Shown: one piece after another, positions 22,301-33,410 of the stretch
Position numbering within the stretch: the stretch's first letter is position 1
Layout of the letters: the number at the start of each line of letters is the position of its first letter
NCBI RefSeq assembly: GCF_004379255.2
Contig: NC_056045.1
Coordinates: 4,932,560 to 4,996,559 of the forward strand
Source: Salvia splendens
Taxonomy: Eukaryota; Streptophyta; Magnoliopsida; Lamiales; Lamiaceae
Direction: 5' to 3'
Length of the DNA: 64,000 nucleotides
Notes under the pieces: model-generated
Told to the model about the DNA's origin: nothing
The model's database searches: none
What the model saw: only the letters and a program-made list of their open reading frames with translations
Translations under genes and position numbers: made by a program

Positions 22301-25300
22301 CGTACTCGTCCTCTTGGTCCCGCTGGATCCCTCCCCCACGTCAGCAACGTACACCGGGACGCCCCATCCCCTGTCCCCCCCTTGGCCTCCCCCTCCTCTC
22401 TGTCGCCGGCCGGATCCTCCCGGATCAGAGAAAGCCTCAACTCCTCGAACGAGAACGTGTCAACGCCAGTGAACTGAGTCTCGAGAGGAGTACTCACCGG
22501 GTTGCCCATCGACAGTAAATCCATAAAGGGTCGATAGACGTTGTCTACCGGCGATTAGGGGACACCCGACCTACTCACCCCCCGAAGCGCCAGGCGATCC
22601 CTGCATCATCTCGGGCATCATCATCCCCGGCATCTAGGGCATCACCCCCGACATCTGGGGCATCATCACATACCACTGTGGGTACATGTTGTAGTACCCC
22701 GGCATCATGCCCGATGGCATTTGGGATTGTGGCAGCATCCCCGGAAATTGGGACATCGACTGGGACAATTGCGTACTCCAGTCGATGGGAAAATGCGGCG
22801 CCGGTGAATTGCTCGAGGCGGGAGAAGAATCGCTATCGTTGTGCTCCATTGATGATTCAAAAGAATGGTATTTAGAGAGAGATACTCGTTAAAACAAGTG
22901 TTGCGAATGAAATGAAGTTCAACGGGATGTATTTATAGAAAATAAAAAAAAAACATTTAATGCACAATACGAGATGTCCGTGCGGAATTCCGTTACAGTC
23001 CACGCAATGGCGGACTTTAGGACGAAATTCCGCGCGGAATTCCGCTAAATTCCGCGGACCTGCGACGTCCTCAACCCAATTCCGTATCCGCGCCTGGTAC
23101 GCCTAATGGCGGACGTCCGTGGGAATTCCGCGCGGAAGTCCGCCATTGCGGATGCTCTAAGGGAATTCTTTGGAATATTGAAGCTGCTAAGTTTTGTTAT
23201 TTGAGTAGACAGAACCAATTAATTCTTAGTAGGGTAGTTGAATTCTCAGAAAACTGTTGCAAGTTGCAACATCTTAAATGTTGTGCAGTAATACTAAATT
23301 GCAGGGTCTCTTTCACTAGCTTGATGATTCAACAAATATTTAAATCCATTGATCAATATATGTCTGACTGTTAGCCTCCATATTTACTTTTATTTTGTGG
23401 TAATTTTTCTATAAAATAAAGTTGTTTGGGTAAGCTAAGGTAATCAAAAGATTGCATCATACAATTAGAAAAACAATGGAGTATAAAAGATAAAAGAAAA
23501 GGAAGTAATTCCAGCAGCATTTAAGATGTTAATTAATTGTCAAAACCATGGGTGAGAAAAAGATATCTCAAATACTCTAAACAAACGAACTACTTATAAA
23601 AAAAATTCCAAGTGTAAAATAAAAGTTTATTTTCTGCTGAGTTCTCAAACTGACTTATATCCTTATAAGTTTCTAAACAATTATATAAATAAGTTAATTT
23701 CATTTCAAAATAGAACTTATAAGGAGATAAGTTAATTGGATTACAATTCATACTCTTTTCGCAATTAATGCTTATGAATTTATTTTTTCATAACTGTTGA
23801 TATGGCTTTTTATTTGACTGGAGTGATTAACCAACCATCCAGCTTGTGAACAAATACCGAATTTCAATTTTTTAGGGCCCCATATATATAGTGTAAATAG
23901 TAATTCTACAACCTCTACTATAAATTAAAGATAAGATTTACCCCTCCATAACTGAAACGTATACGTCGTCTATTCGTAATGAAAATATCATCGTAAATGA
24001 AAATATCATCGTAATGAAAATATCATCGATTGGTTGAAAAACATCAATAATATACTGTAAACAAATTCAAACTTCATACTTTTTTTCAGTTGATTTTTAA
24101 AGTTGAGGGATGGATCTCGTAAATTTGACCAAACTTCATGCAGGCTTACGTAACGCAAGAAGATGTGCTAATGGGGACTCTAACGGTGAAAGAAAGCATT
24201 GCATACTCGGCATCCCTCAGGCTTCCAAGCAGCCTTACAAAGCAAGAGATGGCCGATATCGTGCAAAACACCATAGCCGAAATGGGATTGGGAGACTGCG
24301 CGGATCACCTCGTTGGAAACTGGCATCTCAGAGGGATCAGCGGTGGCGAGAAGAAGAGGCTCAGCATCGCCCTCGAGATCATAACGCAGCCGCGTCTTCT
24401 GTTCCTTGATGAGCCAACCACTGGTCTTGACAGTGCCTCGGCTTTCTTCGTCGTTCAGGCTCTCAGGAGCATAGCACACCGAGGCAGAACCATCATCACC
24501 TCCATTCACCAGCCTAGCAGTGAGGTTTTCTCTCTCTTTGATGATCTCTTGATGCTCTCCTCCGGTGAAACCATCTACTTCGGAGAGGCGGAGCCCGCAG
24601 TTGAGGTTCGAAATCCATCAACATCCATCTCCATAGATATTGATATCAAAAAAGAGTCCTCATAAAACTTCAAATTTGTTATATGACTTGCTCCATATAG
24701 TACTAATTTATTGCACATATATATTCACAATTTAGTTTCATAGGCTTAGAACAGTATCGTTTAGTTGTCCATGTCGTCACAGTAATACACCTCTGTACTA
24801 CTATTCACCCACATCACCAACTCGGCATCACATTTGTAAGTTCTACTAGTAGTAGTACAACTAAATTAGGCCAATATTACTTCTTCACCATGAAAGCGAC
24901 TAGTAGTTCTTATATGATTTGAAGATTTTGGCTACTATCAAAATGGTTGTTTATTATTGACTCAACTGTTTATTTACTGATGCTACTGCAGTTCTTTGCT
25001 GAGGCTGGATTCCCATGTCCGCACACACGAAGCCCTTCCGATCATTATCTTCGTTGTATTAACTCAGACTTCGATTACGTAAACACTGCATTGATGGGTT
25101 CACAGAGAATAAGAGTAATGCTCCATTTGGTGCCTCTTTTCTCTTACTTTGCTCTACCATTCTACAATCTGTAAAACTCAAAACTTTCTCCTGCAGAATA
25201 TAGAAGATGGGATCTCCCCCAATTTAACAACAACAGAGATCAGAGCGAGGCTTCTACACAAATACCAAAATTCGAAACTCACGGAAAGAGTGCGAGCTAA

Positions 25301-26995
25301 GATCAGAGAATTCTGTGTTACTGTGAGTATTTGAAATCTAGATATAAATGTCATTGGGATAATACGAGTGATCATACATTTATACATACCGACCGCAGGA
25401 AGGATTTTGTTATGAGGAAAGTAGAGGGAGTCAAGCAACGTGGCGTAAGCAACTTAGAACATTGATAAACCGTTCCTTCACAAACATGTCTAGGGATTTT
25501 GGGTATTACTGGCTGCGGATTGTGATATATATTGTGGTGTCTCTTTGCGTGGGTTCAGTCTTCCACGACGTTGGATCCGGTTACCATGCCATTCTTGCTA
25601 GAGGAGCATGCGGTGGATTTGTGTCTGGTTTTATGACATTCATGGCCATTGGAGGCTTCCCATCCTTCATTGAAGAAATTAAGGTGAGTTCACATTTCTA
25701 ATAACCACAATTAAACGTCGGGATTTACCAACGAACACAAACCGTCGTCAATACCCTTGTCGCATAAAAATTTACCCGTCAGAACATTACCAACAGACTA
25801 GGCCATAATTAGTAATACACAACACTAATATTTAAAATTTACCGTACTTTTTTTTAAAATGGATGAAAAGTTTACCGATGGTGGCTTCTGTCGTTAATTT
25901 TTCCCACATCCATGTATGTCGGTAACTCAGCTGGTAAATTTGGCAACATATTACCTTTCAGTATTCCGTTGGTAAACCTTGATGCATATCAAGTCGTTGG
26001 TAAATCCCGTCTTTTTGTAGCGAACATCTCCGCGTTATGCGTTAACATTTATTTCAAAGGATAATTGAAAAACTAATCACAAACTCATACTTATTTTGTT
26101 ATGTAAACAGGTATTTTGCAAAGAAAGGCTCAATGGACATTATGGCGTAGGAGTGTTTATACTATCTAACTTCATCTCTTCGTTTCCTTTCTTGGCTGTG
26201 ATGTCACTGACTTCAGTGTCTATCACATACACGATGGTGAAGTACCACCCTGGCTTCTCCCACTTCATGTACGCTTTCATCGACCTTCATCTCTCCGTCT
26301 CTGTTGTTGAGAGCTGCATGATGGTGGTCGCTTCCCTCGTCCCCAATTTCTTGATGGGCGTTGTTGTCGGCGCAGGTTTCATTGTAAGTATATACTACAT
26401 CATTCTCCTCTTCATTCATCGAACCATTTGTCAAAACGAATAAATCAAACGTCTTGTTTTAGGGCATCATGATGGCTACAGCTGGTTTTTTCCGGCTGCT
26501 TCCCGATCTTCCCGTGATATTCTGGAAATATCCTGTCTCATACATCAACTACATGGCTTGGGGCTTACAGGTAAGATTCATAACCTTAAATTCTCACATA
26601 TCCAAAATTGACGATTTTATGAAACACAGGGGGCCTATAAAAACGACATGATCGGGATGGAGTTCGAGGGAATGGTGGCGGGACAGCCGAAACTAAAAGG
26701 GGAATATGTTCTAACCTCATTGCTCGGGATACCACTGCACCACTCCAAATGGTGGGATTTGGGCGCCGTTGCAGCCATTCTCTTAGCCTACAGACTCCTA
26801 TTCTTTTTTATTCTCAAGTTGAAGGAGAGAGCTATTCCGGTGTTTCATACTTACTATACGAAGAGGACTCTTCACCATCTCAGACGGCGGCCTTCCTTTC
26901 GAAAAGCACCGGCGGCCTTCTCTTCCAAGAGGCATCATGTTATCCATTCCTTGTCTTCTCAAGAGGGCCTCAACTCTCCACTTCATTCAACCTAG
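16364..26995 (+). CDS. ABCG half-transporter (WBC11/12-type subfamily G)
   Basis: Plasma-membrane ABC transporter; relatives in the ABCG11/12/13/15 clade export cuticular wax, cutin or pollen-wall lipids. The substrate here is inferred only from the clade. Nine exons: 16364-16577, 18808-18890, 24144-24605, 24992-25114, 25197-25322, 25399-25683, 26111-26383, 26463-26570, 26630-26995. All introns are GT-AG and the phases close, giving 679 residues. The ATP-binding domain comes first: Walker [10 protein letters not shown] (57-65), Q-loop [16 protein letters not shown], signature [10 protein letters not shown], Walker [20 protein letters not shown]-loop [10 protein letters not shown]. The membrane domain follows (exons 6-9: [44 protein letters not shown]). 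The C-terminus is short and basic, then serine-rich. Introns 1 (2.2 kb), 2 (5.25 kb) and 6 carry transposons, but all coding exons look intact. Confidence 0.95.
16728..16919. mobile_element. Stowaway-like MITE in ABCG intron 1
   Basis: Left end CTCCTTTCGTTGACCCCTTA, right end CAATAGGACGGAGGGAG, flanked by TA. It carries no coding sequence. Confidence 0.75.
17050..17284. mobile_element. Decayed Stowaway-like MITE in ABCG intron 1
   Basis: GGCTTCGTCCAATAAAAATA on the left pairs with TTTTTTATGGGACAGATGAA on the right, as inverted, eroded termini. Limits are approximate. Confidence 0.55.
18182..18354. mobile_element. Small foldback MITE in ABCG intron 1
   Basis: The left arm contains GTGACAAAATCAAAG and GGCAACAAAACCAC. 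The right arm, reverse complemented, contains ATGACAAAATCAAAT and GGACAACAAAACAAC at the same spacing. It is a hairpin of about 170 bp, superfamily unknown. Confidence 0.5.
19541..20863 (-). CDS. PIF/Harbinger DDE transposase, apparently intact
   Basis: Nuclease that would excise and insert the inner Harbinger element. The 440-residue frame is uninterrupted. The ATG at 20863 ([14 protein letters not shown]) was chosen over an in-frame ATG at 21049, because the latter lies in the subterminal repeats upstream of a TATA box at 20941. The N-terminal part has a helix-turn-helix-like region ([19 protein letters not shown]). The catalytic triad is visible: D in [11 protein letters not shown] in GSNNDINVL and E in [15 protein letters not shown]. 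The C-terminal [12 protein letters not shown] is typical of the family. In known PIF/Harbinger systems a SANT/MYB-like partner is also required; none is intact in this window. Confidence 0.93.
   Translation of the reverse strand: MNPGEDTNSSSSSDSGRSIDEALDAAVEEAMAACYSQMQREKAAAEQVHRPIRYKTYVRRNHEEAHRRLVEDYFAEQPRWGPTVFRRRFQMSRYLFLSIVRTLSSREEYFTFREDGIGKPGLTPLQKCTTAIRQLAYGTTVDLFDEYLHCGETTGRECLKYFCRGIVEAYGDTYLRKLTATDCQGLMQMHERAHGFPGMLGSIDCMHWQWKNCPTAWRGQFTSGYKGSHPTMILEAVANYRVWIWHAYFGIAGSNNDINVLNSSTLFTDQCNGNGPAIEFTVNRRQYHMGYYLADDIYPRWPVFLKTVSCPIGEKRVLFAQKQEAARKDVEQAFGVLQSRWAIVKGPARFWYKEVIADVIYACIIMHNMIVESEGGSITDWNDDDRASSSAGTSTETPDRGLPLGFDEVLSRQASMRNQQEHAQLMSDMIEEVWARNRRR
20941..20948 (-). promoter_or_regulatory. 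TATA box of the Harbinger transposase gene
   Basis: TTTATATAA reads on the minus strand about 80 nt upstream of the 20863 start codon. This supports that start over the longer alternative. Confidence 0.55.
20960..21225. repeat. Subterminal CGTCCGCG / CGCGGACG repeat cluster of the inner Harbinger element
   Basis: CATCGTCCGCG and its complement GCGGACGATGG recur about a dozen times in 260 bp in both orientations, ending in the terminal inverted repeat. Clusters like this usually bind the transposase or its partner. Confidence 0.7.
21501..22849 (-). pseudogene. Harbinger second ORF (SANT/NAM-associated type), broken
   Basis: Relics of the DNA-binding partner protein that accompanies PIF/Harbinger transposases. 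The start at 22849 ([14 protein letters not shown]) leads into a Met/Pro/Gln-rich stretch and a TAG at 22634-22636. A second frame carries [18 protein letters not shown] third carries [14 protein letters not shown], then [14 protein letters not shown] and CRKQ, followed by TGA at 22143-22145 where relatives have Trp before DRLKK. After it the frame runs to the acidic C-terminus GGESEE (stop at 21501). There are at least two frameshifts and two nonsense codons. A TATAAAT at 22931-22937 (minus) is the likely former promoter. Confidence 0.8.
25708..26022. mobile_element. CACTA-like non-autonomous element in ABCG intron 6
   Basis: The right end, reverse complemented, reads CGCTACAAAAAGACGGGATT; the left end reads CACAATTAAACGTCGGGATT. 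Both continue TTACCAACGA. A 3-bp AAC duplication flanks it (25705-25707 and 26023-26025), as expected for CACTA (En/Spm) elements. Length is 315 bp, with internal GGTAAA / TTTACC repeats. Confidence 0.72.
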
Positions 26996-28936
26996 CCAGG
27001 CTTTGCTTTGCTTTGTTTCGTTTACAATATATACACTCATTTCCACTCTCATATAATATTATATCGATGCATATTAGTACTTTCTTAGTTTAACGAACCT
27101 CTATCTAGATCCAATATCTAGTGTTCGTATCAAAGTGCTGTGACAACGAATTTGAACTCGTTTTAATTCTCTACCTAGTAGCTAATAGTATAGGACTATA
27201 TATGAATAATTTTTGTTGCAAATATAATTCATTGAGATATCAGAAATACGTTTCGTGTAAGACTTGATTAGAAATGGCCAGTTTAAATCTGAGTTTGCCA
27301 TTATTAACTAGAATGTATTCTGATAAGAGAAATGGTTTAACAAAAATCATATAATCAGACAATTAAATATCTAAATTCACTTTATCGTTCTTTATGGTTC
27401 GACGTAGCTTATTGATACATTTCTTTCAAAGAATGACACATTGTACATTTGTACATGAAAGTCTAAGGTTAATCACCGTCCTTATCCCCCAAAGTTTTCA
27501 ATTTTACGACTAAAATAGTTTGTAGTTGTGAATAGTACAATTTAATATTTGTGGCCTAGATGGAGCCTGCGGGGTCTTGGGAGTTGTGGTCTAGCACAGA
27601 AAATGATAGGAATGATAACTTGCCAGGAACTTGGGGCTTGGCCCTTGAGACGGGTTTACGGATGCCCTTATTTCGCATCCACAATAAGTAACACAAGTTT
27701 GCTTGTTTTTATGACATGACTTCACACTATACTTTATACCTCAATCTTACAAACAATTCCTATTTTGCAGAAAAAAAAAACACATTTTCTATGTAATAGA
27801 AACATCCGTAATAAAAATACATCCAACAACCCCCACCAACTATTTTCTTAAAATCTGCTCAAACTTTGTATAATTCTCCGTAGACGGATGGAGTATTTTC
27901 TTGCATGGTTAGAACAGAAATTTAAACATTTATCTAACATCAAAACTCAATGCAGTTTGAAGTTCATTCCTTGTCTTAGGTTTCCTCCCTTGTTGCAAAT
28001 TTATTCATCAGAAGTTTGGAATCGTAACTCAAAACGATATAAAACCTCAAACTCGGCAAAACATTGACTCCAAACCCGACTAAATTACCCAACCATCAGA
28101 CTTCAAATGGCTACAAGAGGACGACTGAATCCATCACTCAAATTTTGATTTCGAATACATGTTTAAATCTCAACTCCAAAGTAAATGGTAGTAAAAAGTA
28201 ACTAACTTCAACAAACCAAAATATTATGGCAATATTAATGCACTTTAAAGATTGGATCCAATTTGCTACAAGATCCAAAATTGGGGTTTAAATTTCAATT
28301 ATCTTAATAATAATCATAATTTTAGTGAAAACTTGGGCAAAAGGTTGCGCACACAACCCGAAATTTCAGCCTGCCATAAGCATATAAAAACCTAACACCC
28401 AATCTGAATTAGGCCGATACAACACAAACAACCATGGACATAATGTGAAATTAATCAGCATAATTACATCCTAGCAAATGTGAAAATCCTTTAATACTTC
28501 CAATTTAGTAACTAAGTCTCACACTATTCCATACATGATTAATCCACGTTATCTAGCTAGGAGCTCAGAAAGTTAAGGTGAAATAGAAACAAGAGGTAAT
28601 TTTGAATATGGCACACGCATGAGTACACGCACCTCTATGTATAAACGTGCGTAAGCCAAGCAAACACTGGGTGTATCGTTGTTTGAAGCTCTTCACTTCA
28701 AGTTGAATCAAACTGAGCTGCAAAGAACAAGTAACAAGATTGTCATGCATACTAAAATCATCAACCCTTTTTGATCTCATCCTCATTTTCAATTTTGTCT
28801 TAGCCCAACATCTACATTTTCAATCATAGTTGACCGTCTTACTAATCTCCTTTTAGTTAGCATAACATAATTACATTCATTATGATAATATGCAAATGAA
28901 CATTTTCAAACTTGCGAATAAATACAGATTATTATT
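26996..28936. other. Intergenic DNA downstream of the ABCG gene
   Basis: The first few hundred bases are probably ABCG 3' UTR. The rest is AT-rich, with no gene seen. Confidence 0.5.
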
Positions 28937-29023
28937 GTCCCTTTGGGAACATCCGATACAAGTGGAACGATACATAGAAGATTAGCATGACTCAAGGATG
29001 ACATGCATAAATCGAGAAATGGT
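28937..29023 (+). pseudogene. U6 snRNA pseudogene
   Basis: The segment begins GTCCCTTTGGGAACATCCGA and continues with recognisable U6 blocks (GGAACGATACA, AGAAGATTAGCATG, CAAGGATGACA, AAATCGAGAAATGGT). Compared with plant U6 it lacks about nine bases after AGCATG (the GCCCCTGCG stretch) and has scattered substitutions. No USE element or properly spaced TATA lies upstream, so it is probably a retroposed, inactive copy. Confidence 0.85.
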
Positions 29024-29248
29024 TAGAATAAATACACATTATTGTAACCTTTTTCTAAAATTGAATCTGACATGGAACGAATCCATCAGAATGACATCGT
29101 TTTACTGGTGCAAATTTTGATGGCTAAGCACACAAATTTTGGAATATTTTGATTTTGCACACAAACTTTGGAATAGGGAATAAATGCACGAGCTTAAATA
29201 TAATTGCAAATTTTCAACTTTGGTCAAGAGGATCCGCAATGAATAATA

Positions 29249-29485
29249 CTCCCTCCGTCCCTCTGTAGTAGAGGCGTTTCATTTTCAGCACTCGTTTTGA
29301 AAAAATTATAATAAATAGCTAAAGTGTAAAAAAAGTAAAGTAAAAAAAAGAATAATATAGTTAAGAGTCTTCTCTATATTATTTTTTCACTTATTTTACA
29401 TTTTCTCTATTTTAATTATTTATTATTATTTTTCCAAAACAAGTGCTGAAAATGAAACGCCTCTACTACAGAGGGACGGATGGAG
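29249..29485. mobile_element. Stowaway MITE, family B (full-length palindrome)
   Basis: CTCCCTCCGTCCCTCTGTAG at the left is inverted as CTACAGAGGGACGGATGGAG at the right, flanked by TA. The inverted arms extend over most of the 237 bp. Related to the copy at 45390-45625. Confidence 0.9.
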
Positions 29486-29494
29486 TAATCATTA

Positions 29495-29709
29495 TGTCCC
29501 TTAAAATAGAAAATTTGGGAACGACACGGATTTTAGAAATTAGTAAAGTGGAAGAGAGAGAGAAAGAAAAAGTGATTTGGAATATTGTTAATTGAGAATG
29601 AAGCACACCTCATTAGAAAGAAAAAGTGACCGAAAATGTAAGTGTGCTCATTTTAGGGGACGAACCAAAATAGCAAAAGTGGACTATTTTATTTTGGGAC
29701 CGAGGGAGT
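29495..29709. mobile_element. Stowaway-like MITE (family C)
   Basis: TATGTCCCTTAAAATAGAAA at the left pairs with TATTTTGGGACCGAGGGAGT at the right. It starts only about 10 bp after the previous MITE. Limits are approximate. Confidence 0.65.
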
Positions 29710-30054
29710 GGCATTGAAGCAAAACTGAATCATTTTGGACCAAAAATTAGGTTCACCTAACTGTTAATAGTAATTTTCCTCTTGTCACGTGAAAAGATAA
29801 TATGCCCAAAAGACTATCATCTTGAAAGCAACATAAGTATAAATCACAGCCCACCAACAAGTCAGTGCTCCAAGGCAAGGATGCAGGACATGCAAGACCT
29901 ACCCTTGAAGCTATATATGTATATCTACAAACCTAATTGGACTCTACAGAATGGTTTCACAAGAGTGTCGTTCATGCAGTTAGGCAAAGACTATATATGA
30001 CCCAAGTAGTTTCATAAATGAAACACCACCACCAACCTGAGAGCATGCTCAAGC

Positions 30055-30149
30055 TTAACCAGACATTTCAGCAGCTTCGTCAATATTACTATTTTCTTCT
30101 TTTATCACTTTGAACATAGGGGACATTCGAGTAATATTCCGTGGACTAC
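30055..30149 (-). other. Possible alternative last exon of the ASH2/TRAUCO gene
   Basis: The minus strand has a strong acceptor (TTTCTTTGTGATTACAG) followed by 31 codons and a stop, ending EENSNIDEAAEMSG. A potential donor inside the annotated last exon (GAGAATG|GTGTGT at 30785/30784) leaves phase 1, and this exon starts in the matching phase. Joining them would replace the tail VSTEKIIG with this longer acidic tail. There is no transcript evidence. Confidence 0.35.
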
Positions 30150-30755
30150 CTGTAATCACAAAGAAAGTTTTTATCATGTAGGGTTCACCAAGCATCCCCA
30201 CCCATCCATTACTTTTAACACAATAAGAGGGCCAAACTGCAGCAATTTTACTGTAAAATACCATCTTCATGGTTCTTATTTTTCTAGATTTATTCCTTTC
30301 CTTCCTTATCCCTATGGCCCTCCACTCTAAGAAGAGATAATTAAGATCTAGGCAATGTGATCACCAAAGCAAAATGAGCTTAATGCATCTACCTAGCAAA
30401 GTAAAAGAAATCAGAGTGGAATTGCAGATATTCTGAAAGGATGAGATGTTAGGAAAATAAAACATATCAAGCCACTTTTGTACAGATAAAGATGACAGTT
30501 AATAAAGGAGCTGATGCTTTGAATTTATGAAAAAATGACGAAAGGGCATATCATTCCCAATCGGTTGCCACTTCATCCTTTCATCCACCCACAATGGGTA
30601 AGGCAAAAGATTTTGAGTTTTGTCTATAAGGAAAGCTAAGCTCAAAACTAAAACTGTTCATTTGTTAGTCAAGTTGTCGACAGAAATAAGAAAATACAAC
30701 AAAATCTAAATCAACTTATCATTCCCAATCAGTTGACAAATATGGGAACCAATTT

Positions 30756-33390
30756 TTATCCAATAATTTTCTCAGTGGACACACCATTCTCAACTCTGTC
30801 ATCAAAACTTTGATATAGAACTTCAACCATAGGTCTCGGACAAGGACGTTCACCAAAGTCTTCAGGAAACTTTTCAAAGTCAGGACCAAAATTGAACTTA
30901 ACAGCACAAGGTGGTTGGTTAGGGAGGGTGTACATGGAAGCAGCAGGATAGTAACGACCACCATAGAGATCCGTGAAAGCAACCCCTTGGCATATACCAT
31001 TTTTGAAATACGATATCTCACTCCCTGCATATAAAATGCAACTGTTTAAATGAATACCAATTACCAGAATAACTGCAAACAAAAATGTAACATAAATTTC
31101 GGGCCAGAGCCCATGACTACAGTACTGCATACATTTTAAGCCAAAAGGTATTAATAGTTGAAGTGTGCAGGAAAAAGTTGATTTATTAAAAAATGAAGTA
31201 CACACATATTTGGCTTTTGTTGTGATTTAAGCACTTCAATCTCATTTATTCCAACTGCAGCACTGCTAACATTCATTTGAAGTGGATAGATCTCATGCAT
31301 TACAAAATTACAATACAAGACGTATCACTCTTTTTCTAATGGTTTTGAGCCTGAATGTCTAGCTAAAAAGACCATTCTAGGCTTTTCTCTAAAAGAGCAA
31401 AGCTGTAAATGTGCCCAGCACCTCTGAATAGGGACATAATGAAACAAACTAGATTTCTCTACAAAAGAACCCTTCATTACACATATGAACTTCCAAAACA
31501 AGGCATATATATGTGCCAATTTGCAGGTCAGTGCCCTGCATCTTGAGGCTTTCATGGAGAGGCATTCTAGACATGATTCACATCAAAAGGATGTAGAGGG
31601 CATCAGGCATTCCATTTCTTATTGCTAATTAAATTGCACTCCAAATAGAACACACAAGTTACTATCAATTTAAAGGTATTTCTGCTTCAATAATAATATA
31701 TAAACATTGGATTCCAACAAACTAGTTATACTAAGAATTTCAAAGTGATTGAACCAGATAGAAAACAAGGCATCAAATGCAATAACTAGAATTTCCTAAT
31801 CGCTATCTTAACATACATTTAGCCAGGAAATTTACAAATCAACAATGAAACAAGAATTTGATATGACATGACTATCACCATTATTATCTATTTTATGCTC
31901 CATATAAGGATCACTTTACATCGAGAGTGATGCGGAGGATATATAAAGAAGAAATGGTATATCTTCATTAACCCAGCATTCAGCAAAACACTATGATAGG
32001 GAGCTCTAATCATTACCAATTTCCTAGTTCTAGTTCACCATATTCTATGGGACACCTAATATGAGACATTACCCCCATAAAAAAAATTAATCTAATAGCA
32101 GAATGAACCATCGAGTAAACAATAAATTTCACCATCCTATTACCTAAACCTCTAAGTATGTTCACCAAACCAATCAAATATGCACATTGCAGTACAAGCC
32201 TACATCAACACACTAGGCAGAAAGCTAAATCAATTTTACACAAATTTAAGTAAAATGGCACACAAACCACTCATCTCAACAATCATAACGAAGTACTAAC
32301 CAGGCACAACGTTTAGTGCATCCTCCTTAGCATTGGGGGCACAAATGTAGCGCTGCCCCTTGTGCCAAACCAACCGCGGAGGGTCAGGCGCATACGACAT
32401 TCCATCAGGCAAATTGATATAGAAACCTATAACATCACCTTCCTTATAACCTTCATCCGCATACTTATCTCTCAAGGCCTTGTGCACCTTACTTCCATCA
32501 ATATCCCTGTAACCGAAGCTGTTAGCATCGTATCCAACTGGGGCCTGCAGGTCCCCTTTCTCGGTCGACCACCCCAGCCTCGTGTGCCCTGTCTCTCCCA
32601 AATGCACAACTTTAATCTCAAAATACCACGCGCCTTCGGTCACCCCCCTCGTTGCCCTAACCATCCTGTACCCCTTTGTGCTGCTTGCACTCATTCTATC
32701 CTCACTCAGCTCAACCTTCTCCGCCTTGTAAACCTTCGAGAGGCAGATGTCGAGCTCCGGAACATCGTCGTTTTTGTCGGGAAACCTGGGGATTGGAGAT
32801 ATGAACACTCTATCTTCAGCCAAGGCGCCCCCGTTCACAGGATTTTTGGAATTGTGGTTGCCATTGGAGGCTTGCTTTGCCTTCTTCTTCCCTTTCCTAG
32901 TGGTGGTGGTCCACACGTCCTTGCTCTTCTTCTTCGATTTTTTGCCGGACGATTTAGGGGCGAGGGGATTCCCGTCCTGTGGCGGAGGAGCGGCTGCGTC
33001 GGCAGTCGAGGGCGGTTGCGTGATTTCAGCGGCGGGGGGTTTTGGCAGGTCGGATAGGTGCTTCTGCTTTTTGGGGGAGGGCTCAGGGTCTTCCTCGTCC
33101 AATTCGTTGCCCTGGAGTTCCAATTCAGGGGGGAGATTTGGGGAATTGTTCAAATCGGGGTCTAGGGCTTGGGACGGCGTTCCGTAAACGGAAGCTTCTT
33201 CGGACGAAACGTCTTCGGAGGGGTCTACAGCAGAGGCGTCTGGCTCCTCCTCCTTGATTCCGTTTTCAGGCAATTTGGTGGCAGTTGTGGTGGGTCCTAC
33301 ATCGAGGGGGGCAGCGGGAGAGGGTGGAGAAGGGGAGGCGTTGGTAGCGTCGTCGTCATCCTCTCTGTAGGTGGCCTGAAGGGCATCCAT
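30756..33390 (-). CDS. TRO: ASH2-like / TRAUCO, COMPASS histone H3K4 methyltransferase subunit (SPRY protein)
   Basis: Core subunit of the nuclear Set1/ASH2 (COMPASS-like) complexes that methylate H3K4. Exon 1 is 33390-32301 and exon 2 31024-30756, joined in phase 1 at VVPG|SEISYF; total 452 residues. The N-terminal 200 or so residues are acidic and proline-rich, with a lysine-rich nuclear-localisation-like run ([11 protein letters not shown]). The SPRY domain spans roughly residues 215-430: [54 protein letters not shown], then [16 protein letters not shown] and [14 protein letters not shown] in exon 2. The end is [20 protein letters not shown]. Intron 1 (1.28 kb) is GT-AG. The stop at 30756-30758 gives the shorter tail; a longer alternative tail is listed separately. 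Confidence 0.93.
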
Positions 33391-33410
33391 TGGAATTGGA
33401 GTGAAAATAG

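Larger units (their letters stand above)
19199..23157 (-). mobile_element. Outer PIF/Harbinger element in ABCG intron 2, interrupted by a second one
   Basis: Ends GTGCATCTGCAGTGGTGCGG (left) and, reverse complemented, GAGCATCCGCAATGGCGGAC (right) are flanked by TAA at 19196-19198 and 23158-23160, the 3-bp duplication typical of Harbinger. Without the inner insertion (19272-21225 plus one TAA) it is about 2.0 kb. It carries only the second Harbinger-type gene (SANT/NAM-like, broken) and no transposase of its own. Subterminal CGGAATTCC repeats are dense near both ends. It lies antisense to the host gene within the intron. Confidence 0.88.

Noticed and set aside
21675..22472. Plus-strand ORF of 265 codons
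   Set aside because: Antisense to the broken Harbinger second ORF; no family features.
24180..24509. Minus-strand ORF over ABCG exon 3
   Set aside because: Antisense to the Walker B and signature exon; no independent support.
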